Shown here: one piece after another, positions 41,013-49,478 of the stretch
Layout of the letters: each line of letters begins with the position of its first letter
How positions within the stretch are numbered: position 1 is the stretch's first letter
DNA from: Streptomyces spinoverrucosus
GTDB lineage: Bacteria; Actinomycetota; Actinomycetes; Streptomycetales; Streptomycetaceae
Assembly (NCBI RefSeq): GCF_015712165.1
Contig: NZ_JADPZX010000001.1
Span: 3,100,001-3,164,000 of the forward strand
Direction of reading: 5' to 3'
DNA length: 64,000 bases
Position numbers and translations under genes: made by a program
The notes under the pieces: model-generated
Database searches by the model: none
Told to the model about the DNA's origin: nothing
The model's input: the letters and a program-made list of their open reading frames with translations, nothing else

Positions 41013-42347
41013 GTGCCGTCCTCCTCTTCTTCCTCTTCCGCCTCTCCTTCCTCTTCCGCCGCTGTATCCGATTCCGCTCGACCTGTTCCGTCAAGCCTGT
41101 GGCGGGACGCCGACTTCCGCAGGCTCTGGCTCGGCCAGACGGCCTCTCAACTGGGCGAACACGCCAGCCTGGTGGTTCTGCCGCTCTTCGCCGTCCTGAC
41201 GCTCAACGCCGGTGCCGACCAGTTGGGCGCCCTGCGCGCGGTGGGGCAGGCGCCGATCCTGCTGCTGTCGCTCTTCGTCGGCGCGTGGGTGGACAGATGG
41301 CGGACCCGCACGGTGATGGTGCTGACGGACGCGGGTCGGGCCCTGGCACTGGGCGCCGCCGCCGTGGCCGGTCTCGTCGGGGGGCTCGGCCTGTCCGCGC
41401 TGCTCGTGGTTGCCTTCGCCGTCGGCGCTCTGTCCGTGTTCTTCGACGTGGCATACCAGGCCTCTCTCGTACGGCTGGTGAAGCGCGATCAGTTGGTGCG
41501 GGGCAACAGCGCGCTCGAGGGCAGCCGGTCCGCCGCGCAGATCGCCGGTCCCGCGCTCGGCGGCGCGTTGGTGTCCGTGCTGTCGGCGCCGATCGCCGCC
41601 GCCTCCAGCGCGGTGTTCTTCGCACTGTCGTTCCTGTCGATCCGCCGGATCGGTCGCCGCGAATACGTCCCGGAGCGCTCGGAACGACCTCCTCGAATCC
41701 GGCGGCAGATCCATGAGGGCCTCCGCTTCGTCGCCGGCGACACCTCATTGCGGACCGTGTGCCTCGCCTCAGCCGCCTTCCAGTTCTTCTTCGCGGCCGT
41801 GATGACCGTCTACCTGCTGTTCCTGCCACGGGACCTGCACCTGTCGGGCACCGCCGTCGGGCTGGCGCTCGCGGCGACGGGGCCGGGCGCACTCCTGGGC
41901 GCGCTGCTGGCCGCCCGCCTACCGGCCCGCTTCGGACATGGCACTGTGCTCGTGTCCGCCGCAGCCCTCGGCGACGGCGTGTTCCTGCTGGTGCCCGCAC
42001 TGCACGGCACCTCTGCGGTGACGGTTCCCGCGCTCCTCGCGGTCAACTTGGTCTTCGGGACCTTCAGCCAGCTGGTGAACGTCACGGTCATGGCCGTCCG
42101 TCAGACCGTCACTCCGGACGGGATGCAAGGCCGCGCGGCCGCCACGATCAACTTCGTCGGCATGGGGCTGACCCCGCTCGGCTCGCTGCTCGGCGGCTTC
42201 CTCGCGGAAGCGTGGGGGACGCGCACCAGCCTCCTGGTAACAGCCGCAGGCATGCTGCTGTCTCCGGCACTGATGGCCCTGTCCCCCCTCGCCCGCCTGG
42301 GCCGGACACTCCCCACCCCACCGGAGCCTCCGGTCCCACCTGCGTGA
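41013..42347 (+). CDS. MFS exporter
   Basis: A 444-residue major facilitator with about 12 helices. Ser-rich cytosolic tip (residues 1-25), then DADFRRLWLGQTASQLGEH, the cytoplasmic 2-3 loop VGAWVDRWRTRTVMVLTD (MFS motif A-like), and SALEGSRSAAQIAGPALGGAL. This is the EntS/MefA-like drug and siderophore exporter group. GTG at 41013 follows GAGGAA; starting earlier would add an unlikely N-terminus. Substrate unknown. A mini-ORF in the leader suggests inducible control. Confidence 0.88.
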   Translation: MPSSSSSSSASPSSSAAVSDSARPVPSSLWRDADFRRLWLGQTASQLGEHASLVVLPLFAVLTLNAGADQLGALRAVGQAPILLLSLFVGAWVDRWRTRTVMVLTDAGRALALGAAAVAGLVGGLGLSALLVVAFAVGALSVFFDVAYQASLVRLVKRDQLVRGNSALEGSRSAAQIAGPALGGALVSVLSAPIAAASSAVFFALSFLSIRRIGRREYVPERSERPPRIRRQIHEGLRFVAGDTSLRTVCLASAAFQFFFAAVMTVYLLFLPRDLHLSGTAVGLALAATGPGALLGALLAARLPARFGHGTVLVSAAALGDGVFLLVPALHGTSAVTVPALLAVNLVFGTFSQLVNVTVMAVRQTVTPDGMQGRAAATINFVGMGLTPLGSLLGGFLAEAWGTRTSLLVTAAGMLLSPALMALSPLARLGRTLPTPPEPPVPPA

Positions 42348-42541
42348 CGGCTTCTCTCGCCGCGACCGGCCGACACGACGCCGTCAGCGGACGTACCTCA
42401 CGGAAAAGGCTCCGTAACCCGTGCCGGTGCGGCGGCGCGCCGGGGTCACCGGGCGGCAGGGTGACCCGGATGGTCCTGGCCTCGGCAGGCACCGGCCCGG
42501 CCGGGCCGCAGGCATGAGCAGCCAGGCGGGCCTCTGCTGTG

Positions 42542-43165
42542 CTACCCGAGCGGAACCCTGGCGAAGGACTTCCACTCGTACATGTAGTCGTCGCGGTGGA
42601 TCACGATGAGTTCCGCTGTCGAGATGCGGGCCCGAGCGGGTGCGGCTTCCGACTCCGACAGGGTTTGGTAGATCGGAGACGCGGGTCCGTCGCTTGCGCT
42701 GTAGGCGACGGAGACATGCGGGGTGAACCCTTCGGCCTTCTCGGGTACGTCTCCGAGGACGTCGCCGATGGCCGCGCGGATCGAGTCCCTGACCGCGCGC
42801 ACCGGCCCGTCCGGGTGGACGTGCAGCAGTACGGCTTCCGGATCGACGACCGCTGGTCCGATCTTCAGGTCGAAGGCGGGCACGCCGGCCAGGCGGATGC
42901 GCGCAGCATCGGCGACGGCGTGGACGTCGGCTTCCTTGACCTCGCCCACGAAGCCGATGCCCTGCATGGTCAGGTGGAGCCACTGATCGGGAATGGGAGT
43001 GAGGATGTCCCCGAGGGGCGCGAGCGCGGATCGGTACTCTGCGGCGAGCCGGTGCACGTCACCCTGACCCTCGAAGGTGAGGTGCCAGGTGTAGAAGCGG
43101 CGGCCCACGCTCCAGCCGGGCCGCCACCACCAGTGGTTCCGCATCGTCTCGGGTTGAGTCGTCAT
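42542..43165 (-). CDS. 2'-5' RNA ligase family (2H phosphoesterase) protein
   Basis: A 207-residue protein with the two family motifs: HLTMQGIG (about residue 64; HxT) and HVSVAY (about 150; HxS). These His pairs bind and cleave phosphoester bonds in cyclic phosphates or 2'-5' links. N-terminus WWWRPGWSVGRRFYTWHLTFEGQ is unusual and Trp-rich. It lies 14 bp downstream of the XRE-regulator start region's end, in the same direction, so the two may be separately transcribed or read together from an upstream promoter. Substrate unknown. Confidence 0.85.
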   Translation of the reverse strand: MTTQPETMRNHWWWRPGWSVGRRFYTWHLTFEGQGDVHRLAAEYRSALAPLGDILTPIPDQWLHLTMQGIGFVGEVKEADVHAVADAARIRLAGVPAFDLKIGPAVVDPEAVLLHVHPDGPVRAVRDSIRAAIGDVLGDVPEKAEGFTPHVSVAYSASDGPASPIYQTLSESEAAPARARISTAELIVIHRDDYMYEWKSFARVPLG

Positions 43166-43179
43166 AGCCCGCGATCAAA

Positions 43180-44655
43180 TCAGGCGGAGCCTTCTCCTGG
43201 CGAGAGCGCGAGGTGGCGCGGAGCCGAGTCCAGGCAGAAGTCCTCGATGGCCGCGCGCAGGCCGATAGCTGCCCTCCCGGAGCTGTGGGGTCGGGCGGCG
43301 TCGAGCGGCAGTTCGCCCAGCCGCCGCGTTACAGGAGCAAGGCGGTGGCCGGGCGGAAGAGCGAGTACGGGCGCCAGCGCTTCGAAGGCGCCTTCGGCCT
43401 CGCCGACACCGAGGTGGGCTGCCGCTTTGCTGATGTGGATCTGAGCCTCAGTGCCGTAGGCCCGTACGGGCTGGGACGCCAGCAGAGCCAGCGCTTGCTC
43501 GGCGGCGCACAGGGCGTCGTTCGCCCGGCCGACGCGGAGTTGGACGGCAGCGGCGTAGTTCTGCTGGCGAGCGGGCGCGCAGGAGAAGATCCCGCCGATG
43601 TCGTCCTCACCGCTCAAGGTGTCGCGGGCTTCGACGGCGCGGGCAAGCGCCGCCAGAGCCTCGTCCTCGGCGCCGAGTTGCGACCAGGCGTCTGCCTCCT
43701 GACAGGCCAGCATCACCGGGACAGTGCCGGTGGATCGGCAGTCGGCGCCGCGCCGGGCGTAGGTGATGGCGTCCCGCAGACGCCCGCCCCAGAACGCGAC
43801 CTTGGATCGGGTAGACAGGACCCAGGCCCGCACGTCTTTGTGCCCGGACAGTTCGGCGCACAGCGACGCGGTTCGGCCCTGGGTGTCGGCATCCCGGAGG
43901 TGCCCGAGATCCGAGGACATCCAAGCGAGCAGCCCGCACAGGTATCCGGCCGCCATGTACAAGTCTGCGGACTGGCGCGGGTACTGGTGGCCTTCGAGGA
44001 GGGCGAAGACCCGGTCGCGCAGGGCGCGCGTCCTGACGAAGAGCGGGATCGGGTCGGAGGTGAGGTAGTCGGAGGCGAGCGCTCTGATGTCGGCCATGAG
44101 CTGTTCGAGCGCGATGTCACCAACGTTGGAGGCCTCGACCCATTGAGCCCAGGTGGCGGACTCGTCTGCGGCCAGGCGCACCAGTTCGCTGCCAGTCGGC
44201 TCCGCTCGTTCCGACGGTGGGGGGAGGACGACGGCCGATGAGTTCCGGGCGGGCTCTGGCCGGCGCAGTATGCGCAGATCGGCATCAGGAAGCGCCCGCC
44301 GGTCGTCCAGGTCGAGAAGGTCTTCCACGCGGCACGCGAAGGCGTCTGACATTGCGAGCAGAACGGGCAGGGTGGGACGTCGTGAGGACGGTCCTGGCCA
44401 CTTCTCCCATTTCCCTACGAGGGATGCGTCGGCCGCGACGATCTGGCCGGCTCGCTCGCTGCTGGCCTGGGTGAACCGGTCTGCCGCTTCTTGCAGGGTC
44501 CAGCCATGGGCGTGCCGCCATGCCTCCCTGGGACGCATCCGGTAGCGGGCGCGCATCTCGATTGCGATGTCGGCGACGGCGCATCCTGCGGCTGCCATGT
44601 CATGGCGGAGAGCGTCCCGGTCTGCCTTGGAACCGGGCTTGGGACGGTCGTTCAT
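43180..44655 (-). CDS. XRE-family regulator with helical-repeat sensor region
   Basis: A 491-residue cytoplasmic regulator. The N-terminal helix-turn-helix region is at about 25-110 (REAWRHAHGWTLQEAADRFTQ, then SLVGKWEKWPGPSSRRPTLPVLLAMSDAF). After a linker comes about 330 residues of TPR-like helical pairs with repeated Ala/Leu spacing (SADLYMAAGYLCGLLAWMSS, AYGTEAQIHISKAAAHLGVGEAEGAFEAL). This plan is common in Streptomyces regulators that sense a peptide or small ligand. It diverges from four tiny genes at 44958-46028, the likely targets. ATG at 44655 follows GGGAG. Confidence 0.85.
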   Translation of the reverse strand: MNDRPKPGSKADRDALRHDMAAAGCAVADIAIEMRARYRMRPREAWRHAHGWTLQEAADRFTQASSERAGQIVAADASLVGKWEKWPGPSSRRPTLPVLLAMSDAFACRVEDLLDLDDRRALPDADLRILRRPEPARNSSAVVLPPPSERAEPTGSELVRLAADESATWAQWVEASNVGDIALEQLMADIRALASDYLTSDPIPLFVRTRALRDRVFALLEGHQYPRQSADLYMAAGYLCGLLAWMSSDLGHLRDADTQGRTASLCAELSGHKDVRAWVLSTRSKVAFWGGRLRDAITYARRGADCRSTGTVPVMLACQEADAWSQLGAEDEALAALARAVEARDTLSGEDDIGGIFSCAPARQQNYAAAVQLRVGRANDALCAAEQALALLASQPVRAYGTEAQIHISKAAAHLGVGEAEGAFEALAPVLALPPGHRLAPVTRRLGELPLDAARPHSSGRAAIGLRAAIEDFCLDSAPRHLALSPGEGSA

Positions 44656-44957
44656 GGGCGGGCTCCCTGCGCGGTGTCGTGAACTCACCGTAGCCGTGGC
44701 GTCGCTGAACTGGGCGCTGTCTGCCGCAGGTTGAGGCGCCACAGTGCCCAACGCCTTGTCCAAACACGGCCGTCGTACCAGGTCAGTCGGGGGTGCAGTG
44801 TCCAGAAGAGTTGGTCACCGCCGCCCGTGACGCTACGTGCCTCACTTGGAACTGTAGGAGACCAACCGGAGAGCCCACCGGGCAACGGTTACGACAAACC
44901 CCGGCGACCGCTCGCGACGGCCCCGGGGACGGCCAACGCTGCAAAGGAGCGTCGACA
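44656..44957. other. Divergent regulatory region
   Basis: Separates the XRE regulator gene from the small-gene operon. It holds AAGGAG for the first small gene (44944-44949). I found no firm promoter hexamers or perfect palindrome. Confidence 0.4.
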
Positions 44958-45260
44958 ATGCCATGTGTACCACGGGCCCTCGCAGGCCTGAGAAGTCGCG
45001 TGTTCGGGCGGCGCGCGCCCGGCAGGAACGACCGCACCACCCCCGTTCCCGCGATCCCGCCGGACACGACGGGATGCCCGTCCACGGAGATGTGGGGCGC
45101 CATCCTCGCCGGTGCGCGGCGCCGCAGGGCCCCGCACGTATGGCAGAACGCCGCGCCCGCTGTCACATCCGATCCCGGGCCCCTGGTGCGCGCCTACGTA
45201 CTGCCGCCGCAGGAGCGCACTCAGGTCCTGGCCGCGCGCGCTGGGGAGGCGCGGTGGTGA
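44958..45260 (+). CDS. Small hypothetical protein, first of a four-gene operon
   Basis: A 100-residue basic protein, MPCVPRALAGLRSRVFGRR at the start and PGPLVRAYVLPPQERTQVL near the end. No signal or membrane helix. The C-terminal VRAYVLPPxER phrase recurs in small Streptomyces proteins encoded beside XRE regulators (from memory). Strong AAGGAG site. Its stop TGA overlaps the next ATG. Confidence 0.65.
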   Translation: MPCVPRALAGLRSRVFGRRAPGRNDRTTPVPAIPPDTTGCPSTEMWGAILAGARRRRAPHVWQNAAPAVTSDPGPLVRAYVLPPQERTQVLAARAGEARW

Positions 45261-45484
45261 TGACGACGTACGAGCCACTGATCGGCGACACCGTCGAGGA
45301 CACGGGCGCCAGGAAGATCGGCAAGGTGATGGGCATCCAGGGCCCGTACGTGCAGCTGCGCCCGCCCGGCGGCGGCCGGGAGTGGGACGCCCGCCCCGAG
45401 AACCTGAGGCCGGTCCCGGTCGGCGAGGCTCTGAGTGAGGGTGTCGCCGCCGCCAACGCCCGCTCCAGAGGGGAGCTGCCGTGA
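45260..45484 (+). CDS. Small beta-rich hypothetical protein
   Basis: A 74-residue protein: MTTYEPLIGDTVEDTGARKIGKVMGIQGPYVQLRPPGGGREWDA is cut here for length by describing it as an SH3-like or KOW-like beta segment (DTGARKIGKVMG, YVQLRPPGGG). Start ATG overlaps the previous stop (TGATG) and its own stop overlaps the next GTG (GTGA). Confidence 0.65.
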   Translation: MTTYEPLIGDTVEDTGARKIGKVMGIQGPYVQLRPPGGGREWDARPENLRPVPVGEALSEGVAAANARSRGELP

Positions 45485-45834
45485 CACTGACCGCCGCCCT
45501 TCCGCCCGACCCCGCGGCCATGCGCGCCGCGGTCCAACGGGTGCTCGCGCGGGGAGCCGCGCCGCTGTCCGACGAGGCACTGGAGGCGCTGCGGCTCCAG
45601 CTGCGCGGGCACATCCAGTTGCTCGGCCCCGAGGTCGAGCGGGCGGCTAGCCGCCTTCCCAGGGGAGACATCCGACGCGAGGTTGCTCTGACCGTCGCCG
45701 GGGAGGCACGCATGCGACTCCGACTGGGACCGGGGAGCACCCTCTACGTCCGCTACGCAGTCGTACAAAAGCTCGCCCGCTCGGTCAGTGCCCTGTGCGA
45801 CCACCACGAAAAGCTGCGAGACGGGACCGGATGA
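45481..45834 (+). CDS. DUF6415-like small protein
   Basis: A 117-residue helical protein. LRGHIQLLGPEVERAASRLPRGD and VAGEARMRLRL match the pattern I associate with DUF6415, a family of Streptomyces proteins beside XRE regulators and natural-product genes. No enzymatic motif. GTG start overlaps the previous stop by GTGA. Confidence 0.65.
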   Translation: MTLTAALPPDPAAMRAAVQRVLARGAAPLSDEALEALRLQLRGHIQLLGPEVERAASRLPRGDIRREVALTVAGEARMRLRLGPGSTLYVRYAVVQKLARSVSALCDHHEKLRDGTG

Positions 45835-46028
45835 TGACGACCACGCGCCCCCTCCCCGACACCGCGGCGCTGTCCGCCGAGTGCACCCTCGCCAAGCGGC
45901 CCGGCTACCAGGACCTGCACGGCGAGTGCCGCCAGACCCGCGACATCCCGCTGCCGCACGCCACAAGAGTCCTGCTCCAGCGCCGATGCGGCTGCGCCTG
46001 TCACCCCTGGGCAGGGGCCTCCTCGTGA
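45831..46028 (+). CDS. Small Cys-rich hypothetical protein
   Basis: A 65-residue protein with Cys and His spaced as possible metal ligands: AECTLAKRPGYQDLHGECRQ and RRCGCACH. Starts MMTTTRPLPD, overlapping the previous stop. Last clear gene of the four-gene operon. Confidence 0.6.
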   Translation: MMTTTRPLPDTAALSAECTLAKRPGYQDLHGECRQTRDIPLPHATRVLLQRRCGCACHPWAGASS

Positions 46029-46195
46029 CCGCGATCGTCGTCCTGCTGCTGTACGCGGCAGCCATGACCGCTCCCGTCCTCGCCCTGGTGTCGGGTCCCC
46101 CACCCGGCGGCGACCGCCGGGTCAGGGTCGCAACCAGGAACGCCCGTCCCGTCGGAGACCACAACCCTCCGGCGGGATGGGTTCCAGGACTTGGC
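46025..46195 (+). pseudogene. Possible truncated membrane-protein gene
   Basis: A GTG overlapping the previous stop (GTGA at 46025) opens VTAIVVLLLYAAAMTAPVLALVSG, a clean membrane helix. The frame then runs antisense through the SnoaL-like gene without coding character. This suggests a fifth operon gene cut off by a rearrangement somewhere near 46100-46190. Confidence 0.3.
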
Positions 46196-46651
46196 CTAGA
46201 CCGACAACCGCGGCGGCGTCCCCCGCGTCCACACCACCCGGAGCGACGTGGCGGAGATTCGCCAGCCGTCGGCCGTTCTGACCAGCTCGCTGTCGGCCCG
46301 ACCGGCGGAGATGAAGATCCCGTCCGAGCCGTCCGCCAGGACGTGGGTGCTCAGCTGGTTGCCGCGCACGGTGGCCCGATCGCCGTCGATCTCGATGACG
46401 GCGTCGGTCCCCATGTGCACCGTCCGGTCGAACGGCGCCATCCCTCGCTGGATGTGCTCCAGCAGCGCATCGCGGCCGTGGACGACACCGATGGGCCACT
46501 CGGCGGTGACGTCCTCGGTGTGGAAGGCGCGCGCCCATTCCTCGTCGAAGACCCCCTCGTCCAGGGAGTGCAGGTAGCGGCTCATCAGGTCGCTGATGTC
46601 GGCCCGGTCGGTCAGATCCCGCAACTGGCGTCGTATCGCTTCGCTGTCCAT
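46196..46651 (-). CDS. SnoaL/NTF2-like protein
   Basis: A 151-residue NTF2-fold protein. Opening helix EAIRRQLRDLTDRADISDLMSRYLHSLD, then FHTEDVTAEWPIG and the strands DAVIEIDGDRATVRGNQL and GWRISATSLRVVW. Such domains act as small hydrolases, cyclases, dehydratases or ligand binders; no diagnostic catalytic set can be named. Its promoter carries a SoxR/MerR-type palindrome, so redox or xenobiotic induction is likely. Confidence 0.85.
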   Translation of the reverse strand: MDSEAIRRQLRDLTDRADISDLMSRYLHSLDEGVFDEEWARAFHTEDVTAEWPIGVVHGRDALLEHIQRGMAPFDRTVHMGTDAVIEIDGDRATVRGNQLSTHVLADGSDGIFISAGRADSELVRTADGWRISATSLRVVWTRGTPPRLSV

Positions 46652-46658
46652 GCGCAGA

Positions 46659-46689
46659 AGCCTGTTACCTCAAGCACGCTTGAGGTCAA
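46659..46689 (-). promoter_or_regulatory. SoxR/MerR-type promoter of the SnoaL-like gene
   Basis: Perfect palindrome ACCTCAAGC-AC-GCTTGAGGT (46667-46686). On the minus strand it lies between -35 TTGACC (46684-46689) and -10 CAGGCT (46659-46664), with a 19-bp spacer, the overlong spacing that MerR-family activators correct. The CCTCAAG/CTTGAGG core equals the known SoxR box core. No soxR gene is in the window. Confidence 0.75.
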
Positions 46690-46795
46690 GGGCCGTCATC
46701 GTTCGGCACCACTCAGTCGTCGAGCAGCCGCCACACGGTGACGGCGAGCCCGGACCGGCCACGTACCAGTCCGGCGGGCTCACCGACGCCGATAC

Positions 46796-48475
46796 CTACC
46801 GCCACCCCGCGGCCCCGACCCACAACCACACCACCACCGACGTCCACACCACCGCGAGCGCCGCCGACAGCGGCCACAACGGCCGCCCCCGCTCCCGCGC
46901 CTCGCTCTCCCCGGTCGGCCGCAGCAGCGGATCGGCGTGCATCGCGGTGAGTTCGGCGGCCAGGGTGTCGTACGGATGCGGTCGGCCCCACCTGCTGTGC
47001 AGGCGGCCCCAGTACGGGGCCGACACCGACCAGCTGCCGTCCCGCCAGCGCAGTTTCAGCTGGAACGACTCGCGGCCGGCGGTGCGGAAGTCCTCCCACG
47101 GAATGTGGCGCGGCCCGCGCAGGCCGTTCAGCCACAGCCCGTCGCGGTCGGCGGTGACGCGCCAGCCCGACTTCACGGCCAGGCGGTACGCGCCCAACAG
47201 GCCGATCACCTCGATGAGCGCCGGCTCCCAGAAGCCGGCGTCCGGATCGGCGAACCAGTCCCAGCACACCCACAGCCCCCACTGCGCCATGAACACGCTG
47301 GCCAGCCAGTCCACCCCGCCCGCGCGCCACCGCCGTACCGGCACCACGGTCATCGTCTCAGTGACCGCCTTCCGCAGGTCCTTTTGCCGACGCCCATGAG
47401 CCCGCGCTCGTTCCCCGGCCACGGCCAGACGGCGTACGGCAACCTCGGACAGCGGCCGCACCGGGCCCGCCGAGCGTTCCACGACCGGCGGTTCGTCCGT
47501 CCCCTCGGCCGCGCTGACCAGCACCGTCTCACCGCCGTCGTACGGGGTGCCGTAGAGGACGGCCTCGCGCACCGGGCCGGGTTCGTCGGCGGCCAAGCGG
47601 TCGAAGAACGCCTCCCGCTCCTCCTCGCCGTCCCGGGCCTCGTCGGTCTCGTCGTCCGGCCTCCCCACCTGCATCAGCGCCACCGTGAACAGCGGCCGCA
47701 ACGCCGTCACGTCGTCGGCCGCGAAGATCTCCGTGTCACCGTCGGCGTTCTCCCGCACCAGCACCCGTAGCACCGGCACCGCCCCCGCCCGGCGCAGCCC
47801 CGCGGCGCGCCGTCGACTCAGTGCCGCCGAGGCGAGGACGGACACCGCGAGCAGCACCACCAGCCAACCGATCGCGAGTGCGGCGCCCCGGTCCTCGCCC
47901 AGCGTCCAGTGATCAGCAGTGGCGAGGAGTACGGCCCCGCCCGCCCCCAGCACCAGTCCGAGCCCCGCGAGAAACGCCCCGCGCTCCAGCGGCGTTCCGC
48001 TGTCGGGCAGCGCGGCGGTCACGCCTCCCGCCGCCGCGCCGGCCACCTCCCGCTGTCGCCGCCGCGCGGCCAACCGCAGGCACGCGGCCACCCAGACGAA
48101 CGCCAGGCACGCGACGACCGGCAGGTGCACCGCCCACGGCACTCCGGGCGTGACGAGGGTCAGGGCGACGGCGCCGGGAGCGGAGAGCAGTACGGCCTCC
48201 GGCCGGGCCACGATCCACACCACCTGCCCCGCCACCAGCGCCGCGCCCCACGGCCGCAGACCGGCGTACAGCGTCAGCGCGCCGGCGGCCAGTACGGCGA
48301 CGACCACCGCCGCGCAGACGTACAGTGCCCGCCACCGGACCGGCACCCACCTCGGCGGCAGGGCCTGTGTCCAACGGCGGGCCTCGTCCATGTTCCAGGG
48401 ACGGCAGCCGTCCGGTATCGAGGTGGCGGGCAGCGGCAACGGGAGCGGCCGCCCGGGAGCAGGGTTCGTACGCAT
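46796..48475 (-). CDS. Large membrane protein, unknown function
   Basis: A 559-residue integral membrane protein. Helices at about 53-75, 80-115 and 120-138, another pair at about 165-185 and 200-220, then a cytosolic region (about 230-380) with acidic segments, further hydrophobic stretches (about 392-412) and a bPH-like segment (GWRVTADRDGLWLNGLRGPRHIPWEDFRTAG), ending in a last helix. It faces the PH-domain protein gene at 48676 and shares its general form, so the two may be related. Function unknown. ATG at 48475 follows GGGAAG. Confidence 0.75.
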   Translation of the reverse strand: MRTNPAPGRPLPLPLPATSIPDGCRPWNMDEARRWTQALPPRWVPVRWRALYVCAAVVVAVLAAGALTLYAGLRPWGAALVAGQVVWIVARPEAVLLSAPGAVALTLVTPGVPWAVHLPVVACLAFVWVAACLRLAARRRQREVAGAAAGGVTAALPDSGTPLERGAFLAGLGLVLGAGGAVLLATADHWTLGEDRGAALAIGWLVVLLAVSVLASAALSRRRAAGLRRAGAVPVLRVLVRENADGDTEIFAADDVTALRPLFTVALMQVGRPDDETDEARDGEEEREAFFDRLAADEPGPVREAVLYGTPYDGGETVLVSAAEGTDEPPVVERSAGPVRPLSEVAVRRLAVAGERARAHGRRQKDLRKAVTETMTVVPVRRWRAGGVDWLASVFMAQWGLWVCWDWFADPDAGFWEPALIEVIGLLGAYRLAVKSGWRVTADRDGLWLNGLRGPRHIPWEDFRTAGRESFQLKLRWRDGSWSVSAPYWGRLHSRWGRPHPYDTLAAELTAMHADPLLRPTGESEARERGRPLWPLSAALAVVWTSVVVWLWVGAAGWR

Positions 48476-48675
48476 GGCTTCCCAGTGGTCAGGGCGGCCT
48501 CACGGCCGGTGCGACATCGCAGGCTGAGCAGGCGGAGCAGGCGGAGCATAAGGAAATCGCCGACTGAGCAGCCGAAGCATAAGGAAGGCGACACCCGGCC
48601 AGGACCGTCCCCCGCCCAGCGGACCGCCCGCTACCCCACCACCCGCTACCCCACCACCCGCTACCTCACCGCCCC
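48476..48675. repeat. Intergenic stretch with short direct repeats
   Basis: Holds two copies of a TTCCTTATGCT-CG-CTGCTC unit (minus strand, about 48535-48595) and an array of CGCTACCCCACCAC units (about 48628-48675). The array runs up to the stop codon of the next gene. Confidence 0.5.
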
Positions 48676-49338
48676 CTACCCCACCGCCAGCAACACCGCC
48701 AACAGCACCGCCCCGGCCACCGCAGGCCCCGCGATCTCGTACGCCCAGCGCACGGTCACCTCGCCCTGCGCCGTCCTCACCTGCTCCCGGGCCTCCTGTA
48801 TCTCGCGCAGGTCGTCCATGATCCGGTCGCTGTCGGCACGGACAGGGCCGTCGGGGACGTCGGCGCGCGCCGACCCGCCGAAGGCACGGCCCTTCTCCTC
48901 CCCGGCTGCCACGCGCCGCGCCTCCTTGCGGGCGGCCCGGCTGCGGGCGCGGAGGGAGACGGGTATCGCCCACAGCTGGTACTTGGCGCCGGCCTTGGTG
49001 ACGACCTCGTTGGTGTAACCGGAGCGCAGGGCGGCGACCTCCCCCCAGGGCAGCACGATCAGGCGGAACGGGTTGCGGATCCGCAGCCCGTCCTCACCGG
49101 CGTACACGGCGGGTCGCAGGGTGAAGGCGACGACCAGCGGCACCACGAGCAGCAGCGTGGCGAGCGCCAGCCATGGTGCGCGGCCCCCGCCCATCAGAAT
49201 CGCGTCCCCGCCGATCCAGGCGGCGAGGCCGAGCAGCAGGGCGCCGCCGACCAGACCCATGTGCGACCGGTAGATCCGGTCCCGGGTCGTGGGGCGCGGA
49301 GGCTGCGGCGCTGGTGACTGCTGGTCCGGGGTCGTCAT
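48676..49338 (-). CDS. PH-domain membrane protein
   Basis: A 220-residue protein: polar Pro-rich N-terminus, two helices (about 33-55 and 60-80), then a bacterial PH-like segment (YAGEDGLRIRNPFRLIVLPWGEVAALRSGY, about 85-120), a charged helical region rich in Arg and Ala, and one C-terminal helix (about 195-218). Typical actinobacterial PH-domain membrane protein; role unknown. It diverges from deoC, as in S. coelicolor (from memory). ATG at 49338. Confidence 0.8.
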   Translation of the reverse strand: MTTPDQQSPAPQPPRPTTRDRIYRSHMGLVGGALLLGLAAWIGGDAILMGGGRAPWLALATLLLVVPLVVAFTLRPAVYAGEDGLRIRNPFRLIVLPWGEVAALRSGYTNEVVTKAGAKYQLWAIPVSLRARSRAARKEARRVAAGEEKGRAFGGSARADVPDGPVRADSDRIMDDLREIQEAREQVRTAQGEVTVRWAYEIAGPAVAGAVLLAVLLAVG

Positions 49339-49453
49339 GCCCTCGATTCTGCCCGACGCCACCGACAGCGCCCATGGGCGGTCGCACCGAGGCCGCCCCC
49401 ACGCTCATGCGCGCACCGATCCGACAGCATGAGCAAGAGGGGGTGTACAGCCG

Positions 49454-49472
49454 CTACGCGCGTAGATATGCT
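49454..49472 (+). promoter_or_regulatory. Operator and leaderless promoter of deoC
   Basis: CTACGCGCGTAG (49454-49465) followed by one base and the -10 TATGCT (49467-49472). The GTG of deoC begins 6 nt later, without a ribosome site. Same operator as at 24138 and 63807. Confidence 0.75.
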
Positions 49473-49478
49473 CGTCTG

